A stretch of 64,000 nucleotides of DNA. Origin: Acidobacteriota bacterium. GTDB lineage: Bacteria > Acidobacteriota > Blastocatellia > Pyrinomonadales > Pyrinomonadaceae. The DNA lies in contig JADJOS010000001.1 in assembly GCA_016713675.1 (NCBI GenBank), positions 744,001 through 808,000 of the forward strand, read 5' to 3'. The position numbers and the translations under genes are program-made. The notes beneath the pieces were generated by a model. The model ran no database searches, was not told the origin of the DNA, and was given only the letters and a program-made list of their open reading frames with translations. Below, piece after piece: positions 36,558-46,013 of this stretch (positions are counted from its first letter, which is position 1; every line of letters begins with the position of its first letter).

Positions 36558-39500
36558 ATGCGTTTTCCTTCCACGCTTAAGGTAATAGTCCTGTTCGCCT
36601 TAACGCTCTTTGTTTCAAGTAATCCACACTTCCAAGCACAGGGGTTTTACGATCCGAACATCGACTGGACAGTTCATTTCGCTTTACCGGGCGATCTCGA
36701 TCCTGCGTTTGGACCAGTCGGGTTTACAACCACGAACCTTAGCCCCGGGGGCGACAGGGCTCACGCGATAGCGCGACAGAGCGACGGCAAAATAGTTGCG
36801 GCTGGACGGAACAACATAAACGGGTTGGCGATCGTCCGCTACAACCCGGACGGTTCGCTCGACGGTTCCTTTGACGGCGACGGCGTCGTAACATTGTATA
36901 TCGGAACCGCCAGCGACGGGGCGCGAGCGGTGGCAATTCAGAACGATGGCAAAATCGTGATTGTCACCTCCTCTACAAGTGCGATATTCACTGTAGTGCG
37001 CCTAAATCCTAATGGCTCTCTCGACACTTCGTTCGATGGTGATGGCATTCTGACCAACAGCACAGCCGGGACGCCGTTCGCAGGTGCGATTCAGCCTGAT
37101 GGAAAGATCGTAACGGCGGGAAACATCGCGCCGAACCTCTCCAGTACTGATTTTTCGATTGTAAGGCTGAATGAAAACGGTTCTTTCGATACTACATTCG
37201 ATAGCGATGGCAAGGTTTCAGTTGAGATTGGCAATACTGGATTTGCCACTGATGATCTCGCCACTTCAATAGCACTTCAGCTTGACGGCAAGATCGTAGT
37301 CGGGGGGCAGAGTGATTTTACGTTTACTGGTCGCGATTGGGCGGTTGTTCGGTTGAACCCTGACGGTGCACTGGACACCTCATTTGGCATTGGCGGTAAG
37401 GTTCGGACAACGTTTGGTGGAAACAATAGTAACGAGTCGATCAACGCGATAGCGGTCGAAGCAAGCGGCAGAATCACCGCGGTTGGACACGGTGTGGAAG
37501 GCGGTCCAAGAGGTTTTGCTGTTGCTCGCTATAACGGCGACGGATCGCCCGATCTTGCCTTCAGCGGTGACGGCCGGGTCGTAACGCCAACCAGCGGCAA
37601 TGGCAATGAGCAGGGATGGGGCGTGGCCGTCCAGCCGGACGGAAAGATCATTGCCGCGGGTTACAGCGGTTTGGAGATAGCCGTCCTGCGTTACAACAAC
37701 GATGGCATTCTGGATACGACCTTTAGCGGCGACGGCAAGATTTTCATGACGATCTATCAAGGCGGTGGCCAGTCGGTCGCGCGCGGTGTTCTGGTTGAAC
37801 CGAATGGCAATATAGTACTTGCCGGCCACGCAGGAAGAGGCGGCACGTCAGATGAAGACATCGTGATCGCTCGATTCGGCAGTGACGGCATTCCGTCGGC
37901 CGATTTCGGCACATTCGGATATATCATCACAAATCCGTTTAACGAGGCGGGCGGGGACGCTAGTGTGCGAAGCGTTACGGTCCAATCCGACGGCAAGATC
38001 GTTGTCGGAGCAAATAGGATAGCCAGCTCTTTGACCACCTTTGGCCTCATCATTCGCTACACTCCTGAAGGCGCTTTGGATCCGACATTCGGCTCCTCAC
38101 CAACCGCTCCCGGGATAGCGGGTGTTAGGGTTCCCAACACGGACGTTACGGAAGTGAATTCCGTCATTCTCCAACCTGATGGAAAGATCCTAGTCGCCGG
38201 AACTTACGAAGGCTTCGAAATTGTCGGTTTATTTGTCGCTAGATTGAATTCAAACGGTTCGCCCGATACGTCTTTTGGAGGGGCTAACAACGGCTACGCT
38301 GCCATCAGTTCAACGGACGGCGGTGGACCGGCCCAAGATATTGTGCTGCAGCCTGACGGGAAGATACTCGTGGCGGCTACGGCACCAAACCTTTCGAACC
38401 AGACGGCCGAGTTCGCGGTGTACCGCCTGAATGCGGACGGCTCTCACGATACCAGTTTCGGTGTGAATGGCGTGGCCAGAACCGATGTTGGCACCGGGAA
38501 CGACGTGCCTTTCGCCATTGCATTGCAGCTCGATGGCCGCATTCTTATCGGCGGAGCTACAAACTTTGGCGTGAACTCAAATGCCGACGTTGCGGTTCTA
38601 CGTTTCACCGCCAATGGCGCCCTAGACTGTGGTTTCGGGATTGGCGGCAAGGTGATCACACCACTAAGCGGCTTCACCGAAGCGATCTCAGACATAAAAT
38701 TACAGTCCGACGGGAAGATCGTTGCATCTGGTACAAAGTGCGACAACTTCGGTTGTTCGTCCAAAAAAGGCGTTCTACTTCGTTACACCTCGAACGGTTC
38801 ACTTGATGGCTCGTTTGACGAAGATGGTGTTGTTTCTCTTCAGATTCAGAACAGTGTCTCGAGCGATCTGGCGAGCCTTGCCGTTCAGTCTAACGGCAAG
38901 ATCGTCGCCGCGGGAACGTCGGTGAGTACAGCAACACAAAGCGACTCTCTTGTTGTTCGCTATAACAATAACGGAACCATAGACTCGACATTTTCTGTTG
39001 ACGGGATAGCGACCAACGATATTGGCGGTTCGCATCAGCAGTCACATGCACTCACTCTGCAGGCCGACGGCAACATCGTGACTGCCGGTTCACACTTGAG
39101 TGGGACACGCAACGATATCGTTGTTTGGCGACACGTCGGGGACACATCTCTTGCGAATCGAACGGCGTTTGATTTTGAAGGTGATGGGATGTCGGACGTC
39201 GCGATCTTGCGTCCGGGACCGTCGGAGAGCGGCGGGAAGGTGGCGATCGGCGGTTTCGGAGCGAGTGTTACGGCCGTCTGCGTCAGCACGTTCATGGATT
39301 TCGACGGGGATCGCAAGACAGATCTCGGCATTTACCGTCCCGGGCCGGGCGAGTGGTGGTGGTTGAGGTCTTCGACCGGCGGGAATTCGGCGTTGCAGTT
39401 TGGGGCGGCGACGGACAGACTGGCTCCGGTTGATTTTACTGGCGACGGGAAGACGGATGTGGCGTTTTGGCGGCCTGAGACGGGGCAGTGGTTTGTTTTG

Positions 39501-40124
39501 CGGTCGGAAGACTTTTCGTTTTATGCGTTTCCGTTTGGGGCGACGGGGGATGTGCCTGTGCCGGCGGATTTTGATGGGGATGGGAAGGCGGATCCGGCTG
39601 TGTTTCGTGAGAGTTCATCGACTTGGTTCATTAATAAGTCGACGGGCGGGACGGATATTTTCGGGTTCGGGTCGGCCGGCGATAAGACGGCGGTTGCCGA
39701 CTATGACGGCGACGGAAAGGCTGACGTTGCCATTTTCAGGCCCGTCGGTGTGAACGGGGCCGAGTGGTGGGTGAGGCGTTCGTCGGATGCGGCGGTGGTC
39801 GCATTGCAGTTCGGTTCGTCCACCGACAAGGCCGTTCCCGGCGATTTCACGGGTGACGGCAAAGCTGATATCGCATTTTGGCGGCCTTCGACAGGATTCT
39901 GGAATGTGCTGCGGAGCGAGGATCTATCGTACTTCGCGTTCCCGTTCGGCACGACGGGCGACGTGCCCGTGGCGGGAGATTACGACGGCGACGGCAAGAC
40001 GGACGCGGGCGTCTTTAGGCCTTCGAACTCAACGTGGTTCATCCAACGCTCGACCGCCGGAACGCTGATCCAGCAGTTCGGGGCAACAGGCGATGTGCCG
40101 CTGCCGAGTGCGTTCGTGAGGTAA
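36558..40124 (+). CDS. Giant exported delta-60/FG-GAP repeat protein
   Basis: 1188 residues from ATG 36558 (MRFPSTLKVIVLFALTLFVS, a signal peptide). Residues about 40-860 are a tandem of about 14 delta-60 repeats (DUF5122 type): each carries a form of QPDGKIVVAG followed some 20 residues later by VVRLNPDGSLDTSFG. The remaining 310 or so residues are FG-GAP/VCBS-type blades with Ca-binding-like DFDGDGKAD, DYDGDGKTD and DFTGDGKAD loops alternating with WWLRSSTGG or STWFINKST. Such proteins are beta-propellers or solenoids found at the cell surface of Acidobacteria and Bacteroidetes. There is no C-terminal sorting domain or anchor; the protein ends in PSAFVR. Stand-alone gene; role probably surface adhesion or binding, unproven. 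Confidence 0.9.
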   Translation: MRFPSTLKVIVLFALTLFVSSNPHFQAQGFYDPNIDWTVHFALPGDLDPAFGPVGFTTTNLSPGGDRAHAIARQSDGKIVAAGRNNINGLAIVRYNPDGSLDGSFDGDGVVTLYIGTASDGARAVAIQNDGKIVIVTSSTSAIFTVVRLNPNGSLDTSFDGDGILTNSTAGTPFAGAIQPDGKIVTAGNIAPNLSSTDFSIVRLNENGSFDTTFDSDGKVSVEIGNTGFATDDLATSIALQLDGKIVVGGQSDFTFTGRDWAVVRLNPDGALDTSFGIGGKVRTTFGGNNSNESINAIAVEASGRITAVGHGVEGGPRGFAVARYNGDGSPDLAFSGDGRVVTPTSGNGNEQGWGVAVQPDGKIIAAGYSGLEIAVLRYNNDGILDTTFSGDGKIFMTIYQGGGQSVARGVLVEPNGNIVLAGHAGRGGTSDEDIVIARFGSDGIPSADFGTFGYIITNPFNEAGGDASVRSVTVQSDGKIVVGANRIASSLTTFGLIIRYTPEGALDPTFGSSPTAPGIAGVRVPNTDVTEVNSVILQPDGKILVAGTYEGFEIVGLFVARLNSNGSPDTSFGGANNGYAAISSTDGGGPAQDIVLQPDGKILVAATAPNLSNQTAEFAVYRLNADGSHDTSFGVNGVARTDVGTGNDVPFAIALQLDGRILIGGATNFGVNSNADVAVLRFTANGALDCGFGIGGKVITPLSGFTEAISDIKLQSDGKIVASGTKCDNFGCSSKKGVLLRYTSNGSLDGSFDEDGVVSLQIQNSVSSDLASLAVQSNGKIVAAGTSVSTATQSDSLVVRYNNNGTIDSTFSVDGIATNDIGGSHQQSHALTLQADGNIVTAGSHLSGTRNDIVVWRHVGDTSLANRTAFDFEGDGMSDVAILRPGPSESGGKVAIGGFGASVTAVCVSTFMDFDGDRKTDLGIYRPGPGEWWWLRSSTGGNSALQFGAATDRLAPVDFTGDGKTDVAFWRPETGQWFVLRSEDFSFYAFPFGATGDVPVPADFDGDGKADPAVFRESSSTWFINKSTGGTDIFGFGSAGDKTAVADYDGDGKADVAIFRPVGVNGAEWWVRRSSDAAVVALQFGSSTDKAVPGDFTGDGKADIAFWRPSTGFWNVLRSEDLSYFAFPFGTTGDVPVAGDYDGDGKTDAGVFRPSNSTWFIQRSTAGTLIQQFGATGDVPLPSAFVR

Positions 40125-40139
40125 AGCGGAAGAAGATTC

Positions 40140-40207
40140 GCCGCAGGTCACGCGGATAGCACAGATCAGAAATATTTTCTATCTGTGTTGTCCACGTGAT
40201 CTGCGGC
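40140..40207. repeat. Inverted repeat, CACAGAT/ATCTGTG family, copy 1
   Basis: A near-perfect hairpin with 30-base arms: left from GCCGCAGGTCACGC to CACAGATCAGA, right from TCTATCTGTG to GATCTGCGGC, with a short AT-rich loop. It lies just after the delta-60 gene and shares the CACAGAT core with the inverted repeats at 58152, 60153 and 63324. Confidence 0.7.
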
Positions 40208-40339
40208 TAATTTGCCGGTTCGTTTGGGCCGGCCGCTTACGTACGGAGGATTCCAGGTATTGACGCGAGCGCGCCGTTTTATGGGCGGTTGGGCGCGGGA
40301 CTTTGGCGTTTCGGCTTTTATTTTTGCGCGTTTTCGCTG

Positions 40340-40345
40340 TATAAT
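40340..40345 (+). promoter_or_regulatory. Candidate -10 box upstream of bamA
   Basis: Perfect TATAAT in CGCTGTATAATCC. The -35 position (around 40317) has only an AT-rich TTTATT, so the promoter would be weak or helped by an activator. It lies 190 bases upstream of the bamA start, leaving a long leader containing a TTCG-loop hairpin. Confidence 0.35.
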
Positions 40346-40482
40346 CCGTAGTTTGTTTAGTTGGTAGTGAGAGGGCAACCTGTGGAGTTAGGCGCGAATC
40401 ATAGATAGCGTAAAATCCGACATTGAAATGCCGGTTTTGTTCCAGATCTTTTGGCTATTCGAACAAGACGTTCAGGCATATC

Positions 40483-40500
40483 AGAGCTTTTCGAAGCTCT
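40483..40500 (+). promoter_or_regulatory. Stem-loop with TTCG tetraloop in the bamA leader
   Basis: AGAGCTT-TTCG-AAGCTCT: seven perfect pairs closed by a UUCG tetraloop, ending 35 bases before the bamA ATG and followed by TTAATTTG, not a true U-tract. It could be an attenuator, an RNA-stability element or the terminator of a short leader transcript. Confidence 0.5.
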
Positions 40501-40534
40501 TTAATTTGCACTCATAACAAGGATAATCGGTTTT

Positions 40535-43500
40535 ATGCATAATCTTCGCGCAATAGGCTTTGTCTGTCTGGCATTGATCGCCATGGCCATTCCGGCCGCA
40601 GCCAATACAGACAGCACTGCGAAAAACACGGCGAAAGGCGAAAGCTTCAAGAAGTCTCAGCAAGTAGTCGAAAGTGTGGATATCCAGGGTAATCGCCGTC
40701 TTCGCGACGAAGATCTGCTCTATTATATCAAGACACGTCCGGGCGATACATACGATCCGGCGGCACTCGAACGCGACCTCAAGGAACTGCTCTCGCTCAA
40801 CTTTTTTGATAAGACCGCAACCCGCGTTTTGACCGAAGAAGGCGTCCGCGGAGGCGTCAACGTTATTTTCGAGGTCCGCGAACTCGCGATCATCCGTGAT
40901 CTGCAGTTCAAGGGAATGAAGGCTCTGCAGGAATCGGACGTTCTCAAGGAATTTCGCGAAAAACGGGTCGGCATTTCGAAAGAATCGGTTTACGATCCGG
41001 TCAAGGCCCGTAACGCGACACGCGTTTTACGCGAGATGCTCGCGTCGAAAGGTTTTCCGAATGCGAAGGTAACCGTTCAGGAAGACGAGGTCTCGGCTAC
41101 GTCGATCGCCCTCACATTCAACATAGAGCAAGGTTACCGTTCGCGCATCGTTGAGATCGATTTCGAGGGTAACGAGAAATTTAAGGACGGCGAACTGCGA
41201 AAAGCCCTCGAGTTGGTAAAAGAGACCGGTATCATAGTGCGATTCCAGGGTATGGATATCCTGGATCTCAAGAAACTGCAATACGACCTGCAGAAAAATG
41301 TACGTTCGTATATGTTCTCGAAGGGCTATTTTCAGGCCCGTATCGGTGAGCCGCAGGTAGTCGGCCTCGGTTACAAACGTACCGGATTTCCCATCCTCAA
41401 GAACTTCCCGATCCCGCTTGTCACATCTAAGGACGACACACTCAAGATCATCGTACCAGTTACCGAGGGCCGTATTTTCCGTGTCGGTGAATTGAAGGTA
41501 GAGGGGAACTCGATCTTTTCTGAACAGCAGATCCTGGGATACGTCGGACTGAAAAAAGGCGAGATCGCTGACGGTAAACGACTGCAGGATGCCGTCTATG
41601 AGGACCTCAAAAAGGTCTACGGCGGACAAGGATTCGTACAGTACAATGCCGAGTTCGAACCTGATTTCAAGGACAACCCGACGAACGCGTCTGAGGGCAT
41701 TGTCGATATCATCATCAGGATCGACGAAGGAAAGCAGTTCTCGCTTCGCAGGCTCGAATTTACCGGAAACACGTTTACCCGTGACCGAGTTTTGCGTCGT
41801 GAATTCCTGATCAACGAAGGCGACATCTACAATCAGAATTATCTCGAGATATCGGTCGCCCGCATCAACCAGACTCAGTATTTCGATCCGGTCGATAAGG
41901 ACCAGGATGTCGAGATCCGAACCGACGAAGAACAGGGCAACGTCGATCTGATCGTCAAGGTAAAGGAAAAGGGCCGACAGCAGATCTCGTTCAACGGCGG
42001 CATCTCGGGCGTCGGCGGCTCATTCTTCGGGCTTGAGTATTCGACCAACAACCTTGCCGGCCGCGGTGAGATCCTGTCGTTCAACGTCGGCGTCGGAAAC
42101 CGGCAGCAGACCTTGCAGCTTTCATATCAGGAGCCTTATTTCCGCAATCGTCCGATCTCGGTCGGTGTTTCGATCTTTGCGAGCCGTTATAAGTTCTTCG
42201 GCGAAGGAACGTTCCTGACGCAAAATACCGACCTTCTTAATTCGCTCTATGACCCCAATGCGGCGATAACGACCGACTCGAGCAATCTGTTCACACAGAG
42301 CACTTACGGTGCAAATGTGTTTGCGACGGCACCGTTGTCCGAGTTGTTCTTCAAAAAGCGGCGTTTTACCCAGTTTTCGCGTGTCGGCCTTACATATCAG
42401 GCATCATTGACAAACATCACCGATCCGGCCGTGAATGCCCTTGCTGATCCCTCGACACGCATTCCGGTCATTTATCGTCAGCCGAACATCCTGACGAGCA
42501 AGATCACCGCGTCATTTGTATATGACACGCGTCAGCCGGCAAAGAACGGCATCGATACGCTTAGCGGCAGTTCACTGTCAGTCTCACTTGGCTTTGCCGG
42601 ACTTGGCGGAGACGTACGTACGTACCAACCGAACCTGTCGTATTCAAAATTCATCCCGATCCGTAAAAAGAAATCGAAAAACCCGGATGTTCTTGCTTTC
42701 AGGATCATGGCGGGAACGATCGGATCGTGGGCGATCACGGACAAGATCCAAAATGCCAATTCGATCTCATTCGTCGGCGGAGTTCCGGCTTACGAAAGAT
42801 ATTACCTTGGCAGTGAAAATGATATCCGCGGATACAACTCGCGTTCGATCGGACCGGTTGCTCCGTTTGATACGTACGTCACGAGTCGAGCCGTTGTTGT
42901 TGCAACAAACGCGGCGGGAACGGCAAATGTCAATCATGGCCTGACCAACCGTGACCGCGATGAGATCGCTACGATCGGCCAGCTCACCGGTGCGGCTGGT
43001 GCAAACCCCGCACTGTTTTCACGAAACTACCGGTTCATCGGCGGCGACACACAAATACTCGGAAACCTCGAATACCGAATTCCGCTGTTCGGGCCGGCGA
43101 CGATGGCTCTCTTTGCGGATGTAGGTTCGGTCTTTAACCTTCGTAAGACCGGCACTCAGACGATAAACAGTGAGTTTTTGCAGGACGACACATTTCTCGG
43201 TGCCGGACGTTTGACCGCACTTGCATTGATAAATACACCTGTGCTCGAGAGCAGCTTCGGCAGTATCTTGTATTATCGCGGGCGTGTGATGACCAAGACC
43301 GATTACATCAGCGAGTTTTGCAGCGGCAACCGTTTTGGCTGCCCGACAACCCTCTCGCCGCAGATCCAGCAGCTGTATTTGCGAGGCGAGGTTCAGCAGA
43401 ACTCACTGCTCAAGGTCAATGACAGCGCATTTTCGAGCATTAAGGATTTTAAGGCGAGTGTCGGTATAGAGCTTCGCGTTCAGGTACCGATCGTCAATGT

Positions 43501-43624
43501 GCCTTTCCGATTGATCTATTATTACAATCCAAATGCAAAATTGGGCTATACGTCCGAACTTCCCGGCATTTTCTTGCCGGGCAAGAGAAACGGGTTTAGG
43601 TTTACGGTCGGACGCACATTCTAA
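40535..43624 (+). CDS. bamA: Outer-membrane protein assembly factor BamA
   Basis: Central subunit of the machinery that inserts beta-barrel proteins in the outer membrane. 1029 residues, longer than the 800 or so of E. coli. Signal peptide MHNLRAIGFVCLALIAMAIP, POTRA domains in about 40-470 (QVVESVDIQGNRRLRDEDLL, RIVEIDFEGNEKFKDGEL, RVGELKVEGNSIFSEQQI, SLRRLEFTGNTFTRDRVL), then an Omp85 barrel ending in FRFTVGRTF with the terminal Phe that marks outer-membrane proteins. The barrel loop GSENDIRGYNSRSIGPVAPF holds the conserved RGY-type motif of L6. Extra length is spread through barrel loops. Followed by ompH/skp after 156 bases. Confidence 0.95.
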   Translation: MHNLRAIGFVCLALIAMAIPAAANTDSTAKNTAKGESFKKSQQVVESVDIQGNRRLRDEDLLYYIKTRPGDTYDPAALERDLKELLSLNFFDKTATRVLTEEGVRGGVNVIFEVRELAIIRDLQFKGMKALQESDVLKEFREKRVGISKESVYDPVKARNATRVLREMLASKGFPNAKVTVQEDEVSATSIALTFNIEQGYRSRIVEIDFEGNEKFKDGELRKALELVKETGIIVRFQGMDILDLKKLQYDLQKNVRSYMFSKGYFQARIGEPQVVGLGYKRTGFPILKNFPIPLVTSKDDTLKIIVPVTEGRIFRVGELKVEGNSIFSEQQILGYVGLKKGEIADGKRLQDAVYEDLKKVYGGQGFVQYNAEFEPDFKDNPTNASEGIVDIIIRIDEGKQFSLRRLEFTGNTFTRDRVLRREFLINEGDIYNQNYLEISVARINQTQYFDPVDKDQDVEIRTDEEQGNVDLIVKVKEKGRQQISFNGGISGVGGSFFGLEYSTNNLAGRGEILSFNVGVGNRQQTLQLSYQEPYFRNRPISVGVSIFASRYKFFGEGTFLTQNTDLLNSLYDPNAAITTDSSNLFTQSTYGANVFATAPLSELFFKKRRFTQFSRVGLTYQASLTNITDPAVNALADPSTRIPVIYRQPNILTSKITASFVYDTRQPAKNGIDTLSGSSLSVSLGFAGLGGDVRTYQPNLSYSKFIPIRKKKSKNPDVLAFRIMAGTIGSWAITDKIQNANSISFVGGVPAYERYYLGSENDIRGYNSRSIGPVAPFDTYVTSRAVVVATNAAGTANVNHGLTNRDRDEIATIGQLTGAAGANPALFSRNYRFIGGDTQILGNLEYRIPLFGPATMALFADVGSVFNLRKTGTQTINSEFLQDDTFLGAGRLTALALINTPVLESSFGSILYYRGRVMTKTDYISEFCSGNRFGCPTTLSPQIQQLYLRGEVQQNSLLKVNDSAFSSIKDFKASVGIELRVQVPIVNVPFRLIYYYNPNAKLGYTSELPGIFLPGKRNGFRFTVGRTF

Positions 43625-43780
43625 AGCAGCGGTCAGTTTTGACTTTGAAATATTGAAAATATATTATTGCCGTTTGTTTTTCGAAACGATAAGCAACCGT
43701 TTTAATACTTAGAGTTTCAAACAATTATAATAATATCGGCGTATTCGGCCTTTATAGAAGTTTAAGGAGTAATTCACGTA

Positions 43781-44377
43781 ATGAAAAGATTTAGTTTAAT
43801 TGCCGTATTCGCAATTCTGGCGGCCATATCGAGTGTTTCCGTTTCGGCACAGACCGCGTCGATGAAAGTTGTGGTCATCAATACCGCAGCGTTTGACGGC
43901 AAAGAAGGCATCGTTAAATACACCAATGCCATGACGGCTCTTGAGAACGAATTCAAGCCGCTCGACGCCGAACTGCAGACAATGATCACCAAGTATCAAA
44001 CGCTTGGTAAAGAGCTCAAGACCTTGCAAGACCAGATCGCTGCCGGTACTGTGCCCGTCAATCAAAGCACTGCACAGGCTAAGGCTGATGAATATCAGAT
44101 GCTCGAACTGCAGATCAAGCGTAAGCAGGAAGACGGCAAGGTGCGTTTTGAAAAACGTCAACCGCAAGTAATGGGCCCGATCCTTACGGACATCGGCAAG
44201 GCAATGCAGGAATTTGCCACGTCAAAGGGCTATGATCTGATCCTCGATGCATCAAAGCTTGACCAGCAGCAGATACTGCTTGCTTTCATACCGGGCAAGG
44301 TCGATGTGACGAAAGAATTTATTACCTTTTACAACGCTCGCCCGGCGACCGCAGCTACGGCGACGACTCCTAGATAA
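43781..44377 (+). CDS. OmpH/Skp-family periplasmic chaperone
   Basis: 198 residues. Signal peptide MKRFSLIAVFAILAAISSVS, cleaved near VSAQTA. The body is a long coiled coil (NEFKPLDAELQTMITKYQTL, ELQIKRKQEDGKVRFEKR) and the C-terminal core contains VMGPILTDIGKAMQEFATSK and GYDLILDAS, the OmpH pattern. Skp-type chaperones carry unfolded outer-membrane proteins to BamA, and the gene follows bamA in most Gram-negatives. AAGGAG at 43764-43769 is a good ribosome-binding site; TATAAT at 43726-43731 could be a promoter of its own. The Ala/Thr-rich tail after NARP is unusual. Confidence 0.9.
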   Translation: MKRFSLIAVFAILAAISSVSVSAQTASMKVVVINTAAFDGKEGIVKYTNAMTALENEFKPLDAELQTMITKYQTLGKELKTLQDQIAAGTVPVNQSTAQAKADEYQMLELQIKRKQEDGKVRFEKRQPQVMGPILTDIGKAMQEFATSKGYDLILDASKLDQQQILLAFIPGKVDVTKEFITFYNARPATAATATTPR

Positions 44378-44472
44378 GAGCAGCCGGAAATAGTTCTTAA
44401 CTACCTAGCCATTGGCCGGTGAAATTGCATTTTACCGGCTTTTGGCTAATATGTTTTGTAGCCGACGAAATT

Positions 44473-44919
44473 ATGCCAATATACGATTCAGTCGCGATCC
44501 AGCAGATATTGCCGCATCGTTATCCGTTTTTGCTGGTCGATAAGATCATCGAGCTTGAGCCGCGGATCCGAATCGTCGGCATTAAGCAAGTGACGGTCAA
44601 CGAGCATTTCTTCGCCGGTCATTTCCCGCAGGCTCCGGTAATGCCCGGAGTTTTGCAGATCGAAGCATTGGCACAGGTCGGTGCGATCCTCGCTCTTCGT
44701 GAATTCGAGAACCGCGACAGCAAGATACCGTTCTTCAGCGGCATTCAGGAAGCTAAGTTTCGCCGCCCCGTCGTGCCCGGAGATACACTCACGCTCGAAG
44801 TCACCGCCCTGCGGATCGGCAGCCGCATGCAGAAGATGCGTGGAGTCGCGATGGTCGACGGCAACATCACCGCCGAGGCGATAATCATGTCAGTAATAGC
44901 AGACCGTCCGGAGGAATAA
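44473..44919 (+). CDS. fabZ: 3-hydroxyacyl-ACP dehydratase FabZ
   Basis: Removes water from 3-hydroxyacyl-ACP in fatty-acid synthesis. 148 residues from ATG 44473; the 18-codon upstream extension of the frame does not match the family. Start MPIYDSVAIQQILPHRYPFL is diagnostic. Catalytic His50 in AGHFPQAPVMPGV and Glu64 in QIEALAQVGA; then FRRPVVPGDTLTLEV. It sits between ompH and lpxA, as in the classical lpxD-fabZ-lpxA order, but lpxD is absent. The stop is 4 bases from the next ORF. Confidence 0.97.
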   Translation: MPIYDSVAIQQILPHRYPFLLVDKIIELEPRIRIVGIKQVTVNEHFFAGHFPQAPVMPGVLQIEALAQVGAILALREFENRDSKIPFFSGIQEAKFRRPVVPGDTLTLEVTALRIGSRMQKMRGVAMVDGNITAEAIIMSVIADRPEE

Positions 44920-44923
44920 ACAT

Positions 44924-45226
44924 ATGGTTGATCCTATCCAATTGTCGACGCCCCAAGCCATTGTATATGCCGCGATCATCAATGCCGGGATTGGTTTTGT
45001 CCTCGGTCTGATCCCGTTGTTGTTAGGATATTTTTATAAACAGCTTCGGACGGGGATCATCGGCATTTTAGTGGCGACGATCGGCGGCGGGGTGATAGGT
45101 ATCTTTGCGTCGATCCCGGCTGCGATAATCTTTACCTGGCTGATAGTTCGAAATTCCAAACCCGGCATGGCCGTTGAAAGCGAAGCTGTCGAAGATCCCG
45201 CCGACAGCAGCACCGATAATGACTAG
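44924..45226 (+). CDS. Small two-helix membrane protein, unknown family
   Basis: 100 residues between fabZ and lpxA, 4 bases after fabZ. Two membrane helices: about 12-36 (AIVYAAIINAGIGFVLGLIP and beyond) and about 44-72 (IIGILVATIGGGVIGIFASI and beyond). They are joined by a basic loop (YFYKQLRTG), which suggests a cytoplasmic turn. The C-terminal tail is acidic and Ser-rich. Family unknown; I did not recognise it. Its position in the outer-membrane lipid operon suggests a link to envelope synthesis, but nothing in the sequence proves that. Confidence 0.65.
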   Translation: MVDPIQLSTPQAIVYAAIINAGIGFVLGLIPLLLGYFYKQLRTGIIGILVATIGGGVIGIFASIPAAIIFTWLIVRNSKPGMAVESEAVEDPADSSTDND

Positions 45227-45233
45227 AGCGTCT

Positions 45234-46013
45234 ATGTCATCATTTATTCACGAAACCGCCATCGTTGCGCCCGGAGCGGTCATAGGCGATGGCTGCCACG
45301 TCGGGCCGTTTTGTACGATCGGCGACGAAGTCACTCTCGGCAACGGCGTGACGTTGGATTCGAATGTGGTCGTCGATGGCCACACTTCGATCGGCGACGA
45401 AACGCACGTCTTCCCTTTCGTGTCGATCGGCCTCGCTCCGCAGGACCTCAAATACAACGGCGAGCCGACCTCGACCGAGATCGGCAAACGCAATCATATC
45501 CGCGAATTTGTCACCATCCACCGCGGCACCGGCGGCGGCGGCGGCGTTACACGCATCGGCGACGGCAATCTGCTGATGGCACAGGCACACGTCGCTCACG
45601 ACTGCCAACTCGGCAGCGAGATCATCATGGCAAACGCAGCTACGCTCGCCGGTCATGTCGAGATCGCCGATAAGGCAAGCGTCGGTGCCTATTCGGGCGT
45701 ACATCAATTCTGCCGCGTTGGATATGAGGCGTTCATCGGCGGTTATTCGGTCGTCGTTAAGGACGCGATGCCCTTTGCGATCATTCAGGGAAATCACGCC
45801 AAATGCTATGGCCTGAATCGTTTAGGCGTTAAACGCCGCGGCTATTCGAAGGACACGATCGAAAAACTCAACCACGCCTTTCGCCTCCTGCTGTCGGCGA
45901 AACTCAACACCAGCCAGGCCGTCGAACGGATCAAGGCTGAGATCGCCGGTTGTAAAGAAGTGGACATGTTGACCGCTTTTATCGAAAGCTCAAAACGCGG
46001 TGTTGTTAAATAA
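45234..46013 (+). CDS. lpxA: UDP-N-acetylglucosamine acyltransferase
   Basis: First step of lipid A synthesis: transfer of a 3-hydroxyacyl chain to UDP-GlcNAc. 259 residues from ATG 45234, giving SSFIHETAIVAPGAVIGDG; an alternative ATG at 45219 overlaps the previous stop and adds five residues. The left-handed beta-helix hexapeptide repeats are obvious (VAPGAVIGDGCHVGPFCTIG and onward). The catalytic His is about residue 122 in AHVAHDCQLG. The C-terminal helical domain has NRLGVKRRGYSKDTIEKLNH. The stop overlaps the next gene's ATG by one base (ATAATG). Confidence 0.96.
   Translation: MSSFIHETAIVAPGAVIGDGCHVGPFCTIGDEVTLGNGVTLDSNVVVDGHTSIGDETHVFPFVSIGLAPQDLKYNGEPTSTEIGKRNHIREFVTIHRGTGGGGGVTRIGDGNLLMAQAHVAHDCQLGSEIIMANAATLAGHVEIADKASVGAYSGVHQFCRVGYEAFIGGYSVVVKDAMPFAIIQGNHAKCYGLNRLGVKRRGYSKDTIEKLNHAFRLLLSAKLNTSQAVERIKAEIAGCKEVDMLTAFIESSKRGVVK

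Larger units (their letters stand above)
40208..40534. other. bamA leader region
   Basis: About 330 bases between the inverted repeat and bamA. It holds a candidate -10 box (40340), a TTCG-loop hairpin (40483-40500) and an AAGGA ribosome-binding site at 40519-40523. No further coding frame is supported. Confidence 0.45.
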
